Source of the DNA: Membranipora membranacea | Taxonomy: Eukaryota > Bryozoa > Gymnolaemata > Cheilostomatida > Membraniporidae | Length of the DNA stretch: 64,000 nt | Direction of reading: 5' to 3' | NCBI GenBank assembly: GCA_914767715.1 | Contig: OU612071.1 | Span: 1,238,001-1,302,000, forward strand | Shown here: positions 25,746-37,369 of the stretch, piece by piece | Position numbering within the stretch: the stretch's first letter is position 1 | Layout: the number at the start of each line of letters is the position of its first letter | The notes under the pieces: generated by a model | Told to the model about the DNA's origin: nothing | Seen by the model: only the letters and a program-made list of their open reading frames with translations | The model's database searches: none | Program-made: the position numbers and the translations under genes

Positions 25746-25783
25746 CCACTGGTAACGCCGCAGGCCTGCGGCGTGACTAGTGG
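25746..25783. repeat. GC-rich palindrome, 38 bases
   Basis: Arms 25746-25764 and 25765-25783 match at 17 of 19 positions around a perfect 18-base core, CGCCGCAGGCCTGCGGCG. The core is strikingly GC-rich for this AT-rich window. No gene or promoter is adjacent. Confidence 0.75.
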
Positions 25784-26093
25784 ATTGGGATCCAGGCAAA
25801 TGGACCAAGCTTGGTCTATGTCAACCCTGATGATAGGAGTTGGTGATATGAGGGATTATCATTTGTCATGTAGATTAGATTTACCAAGAGGTTTGGCATG
25901 TTAGTCTGACTAGACAAGGGGAAAGGGGGTCAGTATTTTTGATACCGTATACCTATGACTGGCCTGCCACTAATTGTTTGCTGCTAGGCTGTGCGTTTTC
26001 TTTAGCCACGACCTTGGCTGGAATCAAGGTAACACCGTCACAGGGTAGGAAGACTGTTAGATTCTGTTTTGTCCGATTGAAGATTGGTATCTT

Positions 26094-26878
26094 AGTTTAA
26101 TGGTCACCGCTTGCTCGTAGTATCATCAGAGACTATAGATAAAAGTCTCTGGTACCATACCACAGTTTGCCAGACAAAGCAAACATTTTTCAATGTCGCC
26201 AATCTTTGGTAATGATTTTAGTAACTCTTGAAGCTGCTGCGAAACAACAAACAACATTTCCTTGAATACATTGCCTGCAGGCAGAAACCACGACTTAACC
26301 ACATAGGCAGTAGACATCATGCTTGCGGTCTGGTAATTGATAAAACTGGTAGTAAATATTTGATGAACTATCATTCAATATCTACAAGCAAGACATGGTG
26401 TGATATCATTAGGGAATAAATTTGTATTACGTTCAGAGACTATAGTCTCTGTTACGGCTGAAGCTTTGTCTAGCCAATGCTGAGATTTACACCGGCAGCA
26501 GCCAGCAGCGTACACAATAAAAGAGATTTCAATCAAGCAGCCTCAAAAGCTAGCATAGTGTAGGATTATAACTGATTTATACCTATCATTGTCTTCAGAT
26601 CATGAAGAGGTTTTAACTGGGCAACCTCATACTCCAATACTAGATCCCTGTTTCCACCCGGCCCACAGAGCAATGCAGGCGGTCTTTTGATGCCAGCGAG
26701 TTTTTTTTAGAGCCTCAGTTTCATCTCTGGCTTGAGCATTTCAACACAATCGACCCCACGACTTTCCAGCTCAGTTTAATGGTCACTGCTTGCCCCTAGT
26801 ATCATCAGAGACTATAGATAATAGTCTCTGGTATCATACCACAGTTTGCCAGACAAATGCAAACATTTTTCAAAGTCA
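26094..26878. repeat. 107-base direct repeat pair with internal hairpin
   Basis: 26094-26200 and 26772-26878 share 'TAGTATCATCAGAGACTATA', 'CACAGTTTGCCAGACAAA' and 'GCAAACATTTTTCAA' in order. Each contains an AGAGACTATAG..AGTCTCT hairpin. A third, perfect version of the hairpin alone (AGAGACTATAGTCTCT) is at 26435-26450. Confidence 0.7.
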
Positions 26879-27021
26879 CTGCTCACAAAATATTTCATAG
26901 CGTAAGCTTCATATCATAGTTATTCATCGCTATTCATCGCTCTTACCACAACCACAACTATTCATAGCACTCACCACAATTACTTGGACTTAATGCTGTG
27001 TATTTGCTCCTGTGATAGCGT

Positions 27022-27095
27022 GTCAAGTATAGCGCAGTGGTATGGCTTTGGCTTAGAATGCATAAGGTCCTGGGTTCGACTCCCAGGTAGGGCAG
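27022..27095 (+). repeat. tRNA-like SINE head
   Basis: A-box-like TATAGCGCAGTGGTA (27029) and B box GGGTTCGACTCCC (27072-27084) are about 30 bases apart. CTGGG/CCCAG form a good T-arm. The acceptor and anticodon stems do not pair well, so this is probably a tRNA-derived element or pseudogene. Confidence 0.5.
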
Positions 27096-27168
27096 GGATT
27101 TTTGTGTTTGAGGTAAAAGCTTCAAAACTTCTCATCTTGGACAACGATCTGACCTTAACTATACTGTG

Positions 27169-28870
27169 CTGTTATGCAGTTGAAGAAAATGAGAAACTGA
27201 TATTATGTTATTTGATATGGAAAATTGAATCTACAAACCCATGTCTAGAAGATCAAATCTAATACATAACTCTATACAGCGTACAATTCTGAAGTGTGCA
27301 TACCACTGCACAACACAGAGTACACAGCTAGAAATATTGTATATAAATGCTGTACTGAGGCCCCCCTTACCCTTGTAATAACCCCTTGTATTAACTAACA
27401 TATAGCCCTCAGTGAATTTCGCAATTATCTGCGTCTTCAAATCATCAGTATGTTCCCTTTTTTTCATTTATTTTGTGTGCTTGTTTATTGCAAAGTATGA
27501 AATATGTGTATTGGTGATGGTTGTCAATATTTTTGGGAGTAATTATAGACATTAAAAGGACTATGCAGTTGTGGTAAACATAGTAGACAATAGAATACGA
27601 CATCACATCCTGTGATGTCTGGCAGCAGACCAATTAGTGTCATCCTTATAGGCATGGTATAAATAACACAAAGGGACCCGCTAGAGATGACATTTTCTTT
27701 TGGAACCAAGCATTAGTTGATCAGTAGATATCTCTCAACTGAATGACAATAGAACAATGTCTTCTTCTCAAACTCATATGTAGCAGATGTTGGTTGTCAT
27801 CTCCAGACTAGGAAAATATGTTTGTTCATTTGCCTTTTTAAAGTTAAAAACTTCCAGAAATTATCATTGATATGATTTAGTAAATCTTTCAGTGTGATAT
27901 ATGATATTTGTAAATATGATGCAAGACAGGCTTTTCGATGTCTATGTAAAAAGAATCAAAGCATTAAATTACAATCTATTCTGTAATGTGAAAACAGCGC
28001 TATTATCCCTTTTAAGTATGTTAAACCTCTAAAAAAAGATTCAGGAAATAAAAGGCTACAGAGTGAAAGATCAGAGAACTGCATTACAGATTGAATCAAT
28101 TTTAACTTAAAATGATAATACATAATAAAACAATAAATTGATCTGTCATGTTCTTCTTGCTCAGTGAAATAAATGCATTTTTTTCCCATATTAGGGCTGA
28201 GCATTGCTTTAGATATTTTTCCCTTTGGCATTACATTATGCAACAAAATCGAATTGAGCCTAATTCCCGATTGGTGGTTATTGATGTAAACGTTCAATTG
28301 TATATAAGCGTTGTTCAATGGATTTTAAGTGACTAGCACGGTATGAGCAGAATAAGATTTTGGTATTGGCGGAGCCCTAAAATCAGGAAATATCAAAATT
28401 TCGTCTTAAGAGATGTTTTCCATAGTTTGTCCATAATTCAAAAAAGTCTCCTTCAAGAGTAAGTAGCTGGGAAGGTCTGCTCAAAAAATGGTGTGCTTAG
28501 CTGAAGCAGTACATGAAATATCGGAAAGAAAGAAATTATATATGTTAACCATTGGCAATGATAGCGTTTTAATTCACTGTGGACCTCATTCAATAGCTTT
28601 GAATGTTCCAACACTGAGAGTTTGGTGGCTTTCTTGATTGTCTCAATGACTTTGAAGGTTTCCCTCTAACCAAATAGGAGGGAGTAGGTAGTATGCAGTG
28701 TCATCTTTACAAAGATAATCTTTGAACTTAACACAAAATAACATAAACTATATATCCTGCAACATGACTAACTCTGGAGAAGAAAAAACTGTGCAGCAAA
28801 ACTGAAACAATGCTAATGCCAATGCTAACAAAATCATAAAATTATTTGAAAACTTTCCTTAGATATGGTA
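27169..28870. repeat. Module C, copy 2
   Basis: Colinear with 13,500-14,640, sharing 'CACAAAGGGACCCGCTAGAG', 'CTCTCAACTGAATGACAATA' and 'ACTAACTCTGGAGAAGA'. It carries roughly 600 extra bases (about 27,950-28,580) not present in the first copy, which may be a further insertion. The open frames at 27231, 27445 and 27956 have no protein features. Confidence 0.55.
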
Positions 28871-29830
28871 CGTTTTCAACCTGTTTGATCCATTTATCCA
28901 TTTGAGATATATCCCTTGTTCTGTAGGTATCATCGGACAAATGTATATATTTTTTCATATGCTTTACAAAATAGATCACTGTAGCAATTATTAACAAAAC
29001 ATATATAATATTAAATTAAAATGTACAGCATATAAATAAATACAGTCTTGTCAATTTATCCCGTATTTGCATGTAGCTATGGCTACCATGGCCTTTGAGC
29101 AGTCCTGTTTGAATTAAGGTAAACAAGGCCACAACGTGTAGTTTTTTTTCTGTACTCAGTGACGAAATTCTAAGAATAAATAAAAAGCAACCACATTATT
29201 TTTACAGTAATTTAATACCACACTATTTACCATGGCATTATTGTTAATAATATAGAACCACAAAGTGCTTTGCATTCATAAGCTGTTTAGCTTCAACTGA
29301 TTTTCTGAAACAAACAGACTTTAATATACGCATTTGAACATGATTCCAAAATTATTGTCTAAGTTTCCTAAAATAACTAAATCTTAATTTTATGACAATT
29401 TGCCTTTATGAAATTTAAAATCAGTTGAGAATAGTTGATACATGCTGAATTTTGTCATTATTTCGCAAAAATATTTTCTATAATTTGTTGAACACCAGGT
29501 CTGACACATTCTGTGACCTGTCACAATGAGTTGATTTTCTTACCTCTAAAAAAGGATCACGCCGTTCAGCCATTTCTTTCAGGATAGAAACTATCACAGA
29601 AGTTGACTGCTTGTCCCCTTCTGTTTCCTCTACGGAATCATTCAAAGTCTTCATGTCATCCTCTAAATAAGAAACAATATCGACAGTATGAATAGTGCAG
29701 GGATAAAATGATCAGTTAAAATTGAATCAAGAATTGAGTGATTGTAAGTATATTACACGCAAATCAAACATCACATGTCAAACTTACGCTGTCCAATCTT
29801 GCCCATGTTGTATTTCTCTGCTTGTACTGC
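28870..29830 (-). repeat. Composite unit U, copy 5 (minus strand)
   Basis: Exon 1 at 29806-29788 reads MGKIGQ plus one base, with donor GTAAGT. Exon 2 near 29667-29545 reads DDMKTLNDSVEETEGDKQST..REPFLE. The third exon (VTECVRPGVQQIIENI) and the downstream EEKLHVV block near 29140 follow. A further downstream block near 28,950-28,870 has an open frame reading DDTYRTRDISQMDKWIKQVE. Otherwise equivalent to the copy at 18556. Confidence 0.55.
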
Positions 29831-30409
29831 TCAGTGGTCAGATGAACTGAAAATGAGATGTCTTTATTTTCTTCTCTCATTTTAAAGTTTGATCCAATAT
29901 GTGTCATTCAGGACATACAACAGTTTTTTTCCCAGCAGTCTAAATATATGTATTTTTTCTGTGAATCTACAATCATCTTGTGAATCATTCCCATGCAGCC
30001 GCAAGAATAATAGCTTAAAAAGAAGAAAGGCTAAGTGTCAAAGAATAATAATGCACTAGTATTAAAAATCTATACTATTAATGATGCTTTGATAGGTAGT
30101 TGTAAAACGACCAGTAAGGAGAAGAAAGGGAATCATGAGTGTGTTGAATGGTACGGAATATGTTTGCGATTATTATACCATGAGCCTTCTTTGGAGGCAA
30201 GTATGTTCTTTCATAAAATTATTGTGGTGATAGGTAACACAAAATTAATGAATAAACCAAAACACACCGATAAATGTGATAACGCAAAAAATGAGGAAAT
30301 CCAGATGAGTTAAATGTGATATGTTCATCAATGAACTGAGCCTTACTTCAATGGTTAAGAAGCCCTCCAACAGAATCTTACACGTTATTTTAAGCTGAAG
30401 TCCTGTGCG

Positions 30410-30905
30410 TACGTTTTTTATTTAATCATCTTAATATGGGATTTAAGATTCAATTTTAATCTAAAATCAAATCACATGAGTATCTCAATTTCTCAGACTG
30501 TATGACAGATGGTAGTGCCGGGTATTACCTGTCATATCTAAGGGGCTATTCATTTGCAAATGAAAAAAGTCATCATGTAAAAAAATAGATTCATTGTAAT
30601 CTACTTCTAATCATAGGTTTTTTCCTTGGATATAATTCCTTTAGTTTTACTCATCAGTATCAAGCATGAGTTTTTCTTTTTGCTTGTTTACAGATTCTTC
30701 TCCAATGTTAGCAATATTCGGGAAAAGAAGCTTTATGTGATTCAGTGCAATGTGCAGTGTGACACATTAAGATAACTTGAAAAAGTGGTGCCACACACAT
30801 ACCCCAATCGCACAATATCTCAAAGATCAATATTAGAGGAGATTGACACTCTTTGTTTCAAATATCTTGATATCCATACTAACAAGAAGGCAAGTGGCTG
30901 TGGTT
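30410..30905 (+). repeat. Repeat module B, copy 4
   Basis: Same landmarks as the copies at 2935, 5940 and 17490, then continuing through 'AAGATTATTTGGCCTCACAT' into LINE-A sequence at about 31,000. Confidence 0.6.
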
Positions 30906-31009
30906 GTATATAGGTTAAGCATTTAAAGATTATTTGGCCTCACATCAGCGGCCTTGTAACTGATAGGTCTAATAGGCAATTTATAGAGATAAAGGTTGTA
31001 TCTCCTTAA

Positions 31010-31336
31010 CAGTGAAACACTGCTAGAGTGAGTGGTTTTCATAAGGGCGGAGATATCAAAACTCCTGCAATTCACTGCCGTATACCAATTCTACATCCTA
31101 TGCTATCTCAGATTGCTACGTAATAATTGAATTCCCAGATTCAAAAGTATCACACCACAAACAATCTTCTTCACAAATTACAATGTGGATTTAGAGGAGG
31201 ATTTCCCTGACTATATTTATAACTGTTTAACAGCAAGGTCATAAATCGTCATCATGTTGCCACAATGTTCTTCGGTTCGAAAAATTGTTTTGACTGTGTA
31301 GATCATGAAATGCTAATGAAAAAGTTATCATGTAAA
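31010..31336 (+). pseudogene. LINE-A reverse transcriptase, copy 3, left part
   Basis: Encodes, with frameshifts, the region before the catalytic box: a decayed NNLLHKLQCGFRGG stretch and then FGSKNCFDCVDHEMLMKKLS, which matches the conserved xFDxVDHxxLxxKL block of non-LTR reverse transcriptases. The hAT element at 31337 interrupts it. The right part resumes at 33134. Confidence 0.7.
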
Positions 31337-33133
31337 CAGGGGGGTATCCTTCATCTTTTGGTTGGTAGGGCCAAGCGGCCACACAACCCAGCCGGGGGGT
31401 TTGGGGGGGGGGCCAGAGCTTTTAAGGCGAAATTATCGCACAAGAACACTATTATTTGCATTACAAGGCTATCTTCTGGTTTGGGTTTATGTGTGAGTTT
31501 TATTGTAACTGTCTATACCAATTATTCTTTATATTATGCCAACAAAAATATTGATATATCCATAACTATCGAATTGACCAAGCCTTACTTATACACCGCA
31601 ATGGAACTTTCTCTACTTGGATGACACTGAACAAAATCTCTGATGACAGATTGAATGTCCAGTGTATCCGTTTTGTTCTTGCGAACATGTAGCAGTATAG
31701 GTGATTTCATCTATCCTGCATCATTGATGTACGCCCAGCTGTCTTGAGCCTACTGAGAGCAAAGAATGAGCGCTCACTAGACGCATTTGTGGCGGGTAAC
31801 ACTACAATCAGTTTCAAAAGTTTGAATATGATAGGATATAATGACTTGTTTATTATTAGGTTATTTTTATAAGACGCTATCACAGTTGTGATATCGTCTT
31901 TCACAATGTTGTCGTCCTTCTTATAAACCCTCAATTCGGCCTCAAGATCAAAGCTATCAAAGCCATAAGCATCACATATTGTGGATGTGGATGTGGCAGG
32001 ATTTGCACCAGAGCAAAGGAGCAACTCGATCTGCAAGAGCAATTCGATGCCCTTCTGCTCGAACCTGGCTTTGATGCCGTTTATGGCCAGGTCAAAAACC
32101 TCCATATAAAGCTGGTGACTTTTCTCTTTTATGGATAACATCACACCAGTCCCATTACAGTCGTCTAACTGGACAGGTGTCCTTCTCACTAGGCCTTCCT
32201 TTAGCGGATCAACATCTGAAAAATATACACAGAAAACAGCTTTTATCTTGAGGTTGATGAAACAATGCCATATAGCTTTAGCTTGGTAGCAATTTATTGA
32301 TTAAGCCACATGAAGTTGAACAATGACACCAAATTCTGGCTATTTTTACAACTCCTCTCCTAAGCGTTGACATGTCTATCAATTTGTGCTATTAGCTGAA
32401 TCCCATGAGGCAGCATGGATAGTTACATCCTTGATGCCGGGGCACTTCTGCTCCCTTGGACAGGGAGGGTAACTTTCCACTTACATTTGAATCTATTGTC
32501 CAATGGATCTGCCAACAGTAAACTCTCTACCTCAATTTGTTGGTTAGTCTAGAGAAGATGTGGAAAATGAACTCAGTCTCAGTGTGGGCATAATTTGGTA
32601 GGAATAGGAAGGAACTGCCAGTTTAGCCGTGAAATATTTGCTTTGCATGTACCAGCTCACCTGTAGATGAATGCTTGAAGCTTTTTCCTTGCAGAACTTG
32701 CAGAAGTTGCTTTAAATAAGCTGGATGTATCCTCCATTCTTGCCACAACTTTATAAGAATGCCTTTATATGACCTTAACCTGACCATGAGCTCTTTACAT
32801 AACAATATTGATAATAGACTGATGAAATTCATTAGCTATCATTGAGGGCTTTGGGAAATCCAAAGTTAGCCCTAAATACCTAGCAATTGGATAAATGAAC
32901 TGGGTGATGGGTTGTACTTCACTCTAAGCAAATGATCATGTCTGATCAGTGAGAGGAAATAAGCTAATGTTATTTCCATGTTGTCATTAAACTGAGTGAT
33001 TATGAAAAATTGTGTAAGGGGGTCATATGTTATATTGGTTTATTATGCTATTTTTGACCTTTTCTCAACTTTGATAGTTATCTATTATTGGTAGGGCCAG
33101 ACCCTAGCAGCCGTGCCGTAGGATACGGCCCTG
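31337..33133 (-). mobile_element. hAT element with perfect 8-bp target duplication
   Basis: Starts CAGGGGGGTATCCT and ends AGGATACGGCCCTG, so the terminal inverted repeats are about 14 bases with two mismatches. It is flanked by CATGTAAA at 31329-31336 and 33134-33141. The paralogous LINE copy near 36,495 contains the uninterrupted target (TATCATGTAAAATCTAACG). An 8-bp duplication and CAG-type ends are defining features of the hAT superfamily. At 1.8 kb with only the C-terminal part of a transposase, it is internally deleted and non-autonomous. Confidence 0.9.
31707..32189 (-). pseudogene. hAT transposase C-terminal fragment
   Basis: A 160-codon frame ends with LLKLIVVLPATNASSERSFF..LSRLKT. 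This is the signature of the hAT C-terminal dimerisation domain, close to the (L/I)xVxPATNASxERSFSxLxxIKT pattern of ZMYM/DUF4371-type transposases. A full transposase is usually over 550 residues with an N-terminal zinc finger and an RNase H-like catalytic core, and neither is visible. Upstream on the minus strand (32832-32623) is a 69-codon frame without recognisable features. The product would be at most a dimerisation fragment. Confidence 0.85.
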
Positions 33134-33720
33134 CATGTAAAATCTAACGAGAAAACTGCACTCTCTCATAAAATATTTCAAAACAGATAGAACACATATT
33201 GACCCAAACAAAGGTGCAGGAAACTCCATATTTTTCTCTGATATGCATGAGTGTCCCCTAAGGCTCAAGTCTGGCACCAAGTTTATTCCTCATATTACTC
33301 AATGATATCTTTTCAAGCACATTGCATTCCGGCGACCTTGCCTACATTGATGATAAGGTTATCTGTCGAAATATGATACACTTAATTATTTATGAAATAC
33401 TGATCTTCACTTGTTAGAAAATTGGTGTAAGGTAAATGGAATGATATTTAATATAAAAAGTCTCACTATATGCTGATACCCTCTATTCCCTGTCACACAG
33501 CCACATCTCTAGAATTGCATCTAAAATTAACGACAATAAACAAAGTGTGAAGCCCAATCTTCTCAATTTTACTTTGAATGACTCCCTAACATGGGATGAT
33601 CTTGTAGATCAATCCAAGAACTGCATGCTAGTCAGGAGATGATCCTGTTACTTTTTTTCCAGTATCTCTTTTTTCAAATGAGATATCACCAAAAAATATT
33701 ATTCTTGAGAGAATATACTT
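33134..33720 (+). pseudogene. LINE-A reverse transcriptase, copy 3, right part
   Basis: Continues the frame broken at 31336. GVP-stop-GSSLAPSLFLILL and DLAYIDDKVI lie near 33,250-33,365, followed by the ISRIASKINDNKQ and NDSLTWDDLVDQS region to about 33,620. The stop in place of Gln in GVPQG is shared with the copies at 3356 and 36608, so it predates their duplication. Confidence 0.75.
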
Positions 33721-33999
33721 GCTCTAAAAGAAGGCGCATGGTTTAGTAGCAATAATGTCAACCATATTCAGTATCATTCAACTCATTCATTCTCCTCTTT
33801 CTACTGGTCATTTCACAACTACGATCGAAGCGCTATCAATTGTATTATAATTTTTTTATTTCTAGTGAATTATTTTTCTTTCTCTTTCCACTTTTCTTAT
33901 TTCTTAAGTTATTTTTCCTGTACCTGCATGAAAAAAAATTATGAAATGATTGTAGATTCACACAAAAAAAAGTATCATTTAGAGCGCTAAGAAAAAAAA

Positions 34000-34900
34000 C
34001 GTTACAATATGTATTGATGACACATACTGGATCAAACTATAAAAAAAGGGGAGAAAAGTCTTACACCTCATTCCAAATTCATCTGACCACTGAGCAGTAA
34101 AACCAGAAAAATATAACATGGGCCACCTTGGAAAACGTGAGTGTGACATGTGATGTTTGACTTGTATGCAATATATTTACAATCACTTATTTCTTGATTC
34201 AGTTTTAACTGATTGTTTATCACCTGCACTACACTTGCTGTCAACATTGTTTCTTATTAAGAGCGTGACATGAAGACTTTGAATGGTGATTCGGTAGAAG
34301 AAGCAGCAGGGGACAAGCAGACAACTTCTGTGATAGTTTCTATCCTGACAGACATGGCTGAACGGCGTGAGCCTTTCTCAGAGGTAAGAAAATTTTATCA
34401 ACTCATTGTGATAAGTCAATGAGTGAATGTTCATGAGTGAGTTAATGACAGATTGCAGCATGTATTAGTTATTTACAACTTTTCCTAAATTTCATACAGG
34501 CAAATTTTCATATAGTTTTGATAAATTATTGTGGTAAACTTAGAAAATAACCATGGAATCGCCCTCTGCAAAAATCTCGTTCAAATGCAGATATTAAAAA
34601 TCGTTTGTTTGAAAGCAATTGCTTGAAGCTTAACAGCTGTGAATGCAAAATACTTTGCGGTTCTATTCGATCGACTATAATGCCCTGGTAAATAGGGTGG
34701 TATTAAATTACTGTGTAAATAATGTTGTTGTATTACATATTTTTCACAGACTTTATTCACTGACTCAAGAAGAAAAGATACATGTTGTGGCACTGCCTAC
34801 CTTGATTCAAAATGGACTGCTGAAAGACCATGGTAGTCAGAGCAATGTGCATCATCTGGATAAATGAAGAAGGCTTTATATGTATATACTGTTTTTCTCA
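34000..34900 (+). repeat. Composite unit U, copy 6 (mini-gene exons intact)
   Basis: Exon 1 (34118-34136, donor GTGAGT) reads MGHLGK plus one base. Exon 2 (34262-34383) reads RDMKTLNGDSVEEAAG..ILTDMAERREPFSE with donor GTAAGA. The exon 2 acceptor is TTCTTATTAAG instead of TTATTTAG. The third-exon frame is lost. The downstream block at 34,750-34,867 reads SLTQEEKIHVVALPTLIQNG in an open frame to HHLDK-stop. Confidence 0.55.
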
Positions 34901-35040
34901 ATTTAATATGATATATGCTTTCTTAATAATTTCTACGCTGATCTATTTTGTAAAGCATATAAAAATATAAATACATTTAGTCTGATGATGCCTACCGATC
35001 AAGTATAGAGAAATATCTCAAATTAATCATTATTTCTCCA

Positions 35041-35097
35041 GTTACAAGTTACAAGTTACATGTTACATGTTACAAGTTACATGTTACAAGTTACAAG
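35041..35097 (+). repeat. 7-bp minisatellite, eight units
   Basis: Eight tandem units of GTTACAA or GTTACAT. The equivalent position in the copy at 12,985-13,010 has only about three units, so the array has changed length since the two copies separated. Confidence 0.9.
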
Positions 35098-35269
35098 CCT
35101 GCTGATGTAAGGCCATGTAATCTTCAAAACCTAAACATATATACAAGCACGACCATTTTCCTTCTTGTAAGAACCATATATTTAGTTAGATATTTGAAAT
35201 GCACATTACAAAATTTCATCAGTATGCTGACTGATAACAACTGAGATCAGTTTGACTAATCTTGGTCCC

Positions 35270-36190
35270 ATTCCTTTTTCTTTGTTATTGAAGTGAATAT
35301 GGCATTCCTTATATTCAGCCAACAAATTTACTCTTAATTACGATTGCATTGTGTTGATCTGTGGTTCCATTCACTTGAGATATTGTGTGATTGAAGAATG
35401 TATGTGGTGTCTTTTTTTCAAATTAGGTGACTCTGTGTCACTCTGGACTTTGTACTGAGTCACATTGAGCTTTTTTGCCTTGAATATTATTAACATTGGA
35501 GGAGAAAAAAGCTTTAAAAAGCTAAAAGGAAAAATAATTACTGTTGCTGATGAGAAAAACTGAAGGAAAGATATCCAAGGCAAAAAGTCCACCTATGATT
35601 GGCAGTACATGAGGAGGATATAATTTCTTTACATAATGACACTTTGAATTTGCAAAGGAGAAGTCCCTTAGATAGTCAGATATTTCCCAGCACTACCATC
35701 TGTTATGCAGTTGAAGGAATTGAGATACTTATGTGAGGTGATTTTAGATGGAAAATTCAATCTAAAATCCGATGTCTAGAAGAACAAATCTAAACTGTAA
35801 CTATATACAGCGTACCGTTTCTTAAGTGTATATACCACTGCACAACACACAGGACATCAGCTAGAAGTACTGTATATAAATGATGTACTGAGGCCTCCCC
35901 TACCATTTTAATAACCCTGTGTATTGATTACCATATAGCTCTCAGTGAATTACATCATTTTCATCATCAGTATGCTCGGTTTTTTATTATTTCTGTGTCA
36001 TAGTTTTTTGTAAAGTATAAAGTATGTTTGTCGCTAGTTTTGGTAATTACAGAGGCATATGGCATGGCAGACATAAAAAAGAAATCGCTACTGCTTATGG
36101 TAGACCATATAATATGAGATCACAGGATGTGATGTCATATTAGCAGACCTATTAGTGTCATCATAATAGGTAAGGCATAAATAACACAAT
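35270..36190 (-). repeat. Exon-like module and module C (part), copy 3
   Basis: 35,380-35,600 on the minus strand carries the NVTQYKVQSDTESPNLKK frame, then a frameshift. 35,640-36,190 matches the start of module C without interruption. This is the uninterrupted reference for the 4.6-kb insertion at 22587. Confidence 0.6.
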
Positions 36191-37130
36191 GGGATGAGTG
36201 GTTTTCATAAGGGCGGAGATATCAAAAATCCTACAATTCATTGCCCTATACCAATTCTACATCCTATGCTATCTCAGATTGCTAAGAAAAAACTTGAATT
36301 CCCAGATTCAAAAGTATCACACCACAAACAAACTTCTTCACAAATTACAATGTGGATTTAGAGGAGGATATCCCTGGCTATATTTATAACTGTTTGACAG
36401 CAAGGTCATAAATCGTCATCATGTTGCTACGATGTTCTTCGGTTTGAAAAATTGTTTTGACTGTGTAGACCATGAAATGCTAATGAAAAAGTTATCATGT
36501 AAAATCTAACGAGAAAACTGCACTCTCTCATAAAATATTTCAAAACAGATAGAACACATATTGACCCAAACAAAGGTGCAGGAAACTCCATATTTTTTTC
36601 TTTATTGGTGTCCCCTAAGGCTCAAGTCTGGCACCAAGTTTGTTCCTCATATTACTCAATGATATTTTGTCAAGCGCATTGCATTCTGACGACCTTGACT
36701 ACATTGATGATAAGGTTATCTGTGGAAATATGATACACTTAATATATGATATACTTAATTATTTATGAAATACTGATCTTGACTTGATAGAAAATTGGTG
36801 TAAGAAAAATGGAATGATATTTAATATAAAAAGTCTCACTATATGCTGATACCCTCTATTCCCTGTCACACAGCCACATCTCTAGAATTGCATCTAAAAT
36901 TAACGACAATAAACAAGATGTGAAGCCCAATCTTCTCAATTTTACTTTGAATGACTCCCTAACATGGGATGATCTTGTAGATCAATCCAAGAACTGCATG
37001 CTAGTCAGGAGATGATCCTGTTACTTTTTTTCCAGTATCTCTTTTTTCAAATGAGATATCACCAAAAAATATTATTCTTGAGAGAATATACTTGCTCTAA
37101 AAGAAGGCACATGGTTTAGTAGCAATAATG
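36190..37130 (+). pseudogene. LINE-A reverse transcriptase, copy 4 (longest uninterrupted)
   Basis: Contains, in order, the NKLLHKLQCGFRGGYP block (near 36,340), FGLKNCFDCVDHEMLMKKLS (near 36,440), GVP-stop-GSSLAP (36,608) and, near 36,700, DYIDDKVI with the YIDD catalytic box. The ISRIASKINDNKQ region follows. Several frameshifts and stops make it dead. It lacks the hAT insertion and so gives the empty target site. The 3' part leads into unit U. Confidence 0.75.
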
Positions 37131-37369
37131 TCAACCATATTCAGTATCATTCAACTCATTCATTTTCCTTTTTCTACTGGTCATTTCACAACTACGATCG
37201 AAGCACTATCAATTGTATTATAATTTTTTTATTTCTAGTGAATTGTTTTTCTTTCTCTTTCCACTTTTCTTATTTCTTAAGTTATTTTTCCTGTACCCGC
37301 ATGAAAAAAAGTTATAAAATGATTGTAGATTCATAAAAAACAAGTATTATTTAGAGCGCTAAGAAAAAA

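Larger units (their letters stand above)
22587..27168. mobile_element. 4.6-kb element with 23-bp terminal inverted repeats
   Basis: The left end 22587-22609 (CACAGTGTAGTTAAGGTCAG...) and right end 27146-27168 are inverted repeats matching at 22 of 23 positions. The flanks are contiguous in the paralogous copy at about 35,690-35,710 ('CCATCTGTTATGCAG'), so the whole interval looks like one insertion. The duplicated target seems to be only CT, and the superfamily is not clear. Inside are a small three-exon gene, a GC-rich palindrome, a 107-base direct repeat and a tRNA-like head near the right end. No transposase frame is recognisable. Confidence 0.6.

Noticed and set aside
27022-27095. Functional tRNA gene
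   Set aside because: A and B boxes and a T-arm are present, but the acceptor and anticodon stems do not pair; better explained as a SINE head.
35041-35097. CRISPR-like array
   Set aside because: Head-to-tail 7-bp units without spacers, in eukaryotic sequence; a minisatellite.
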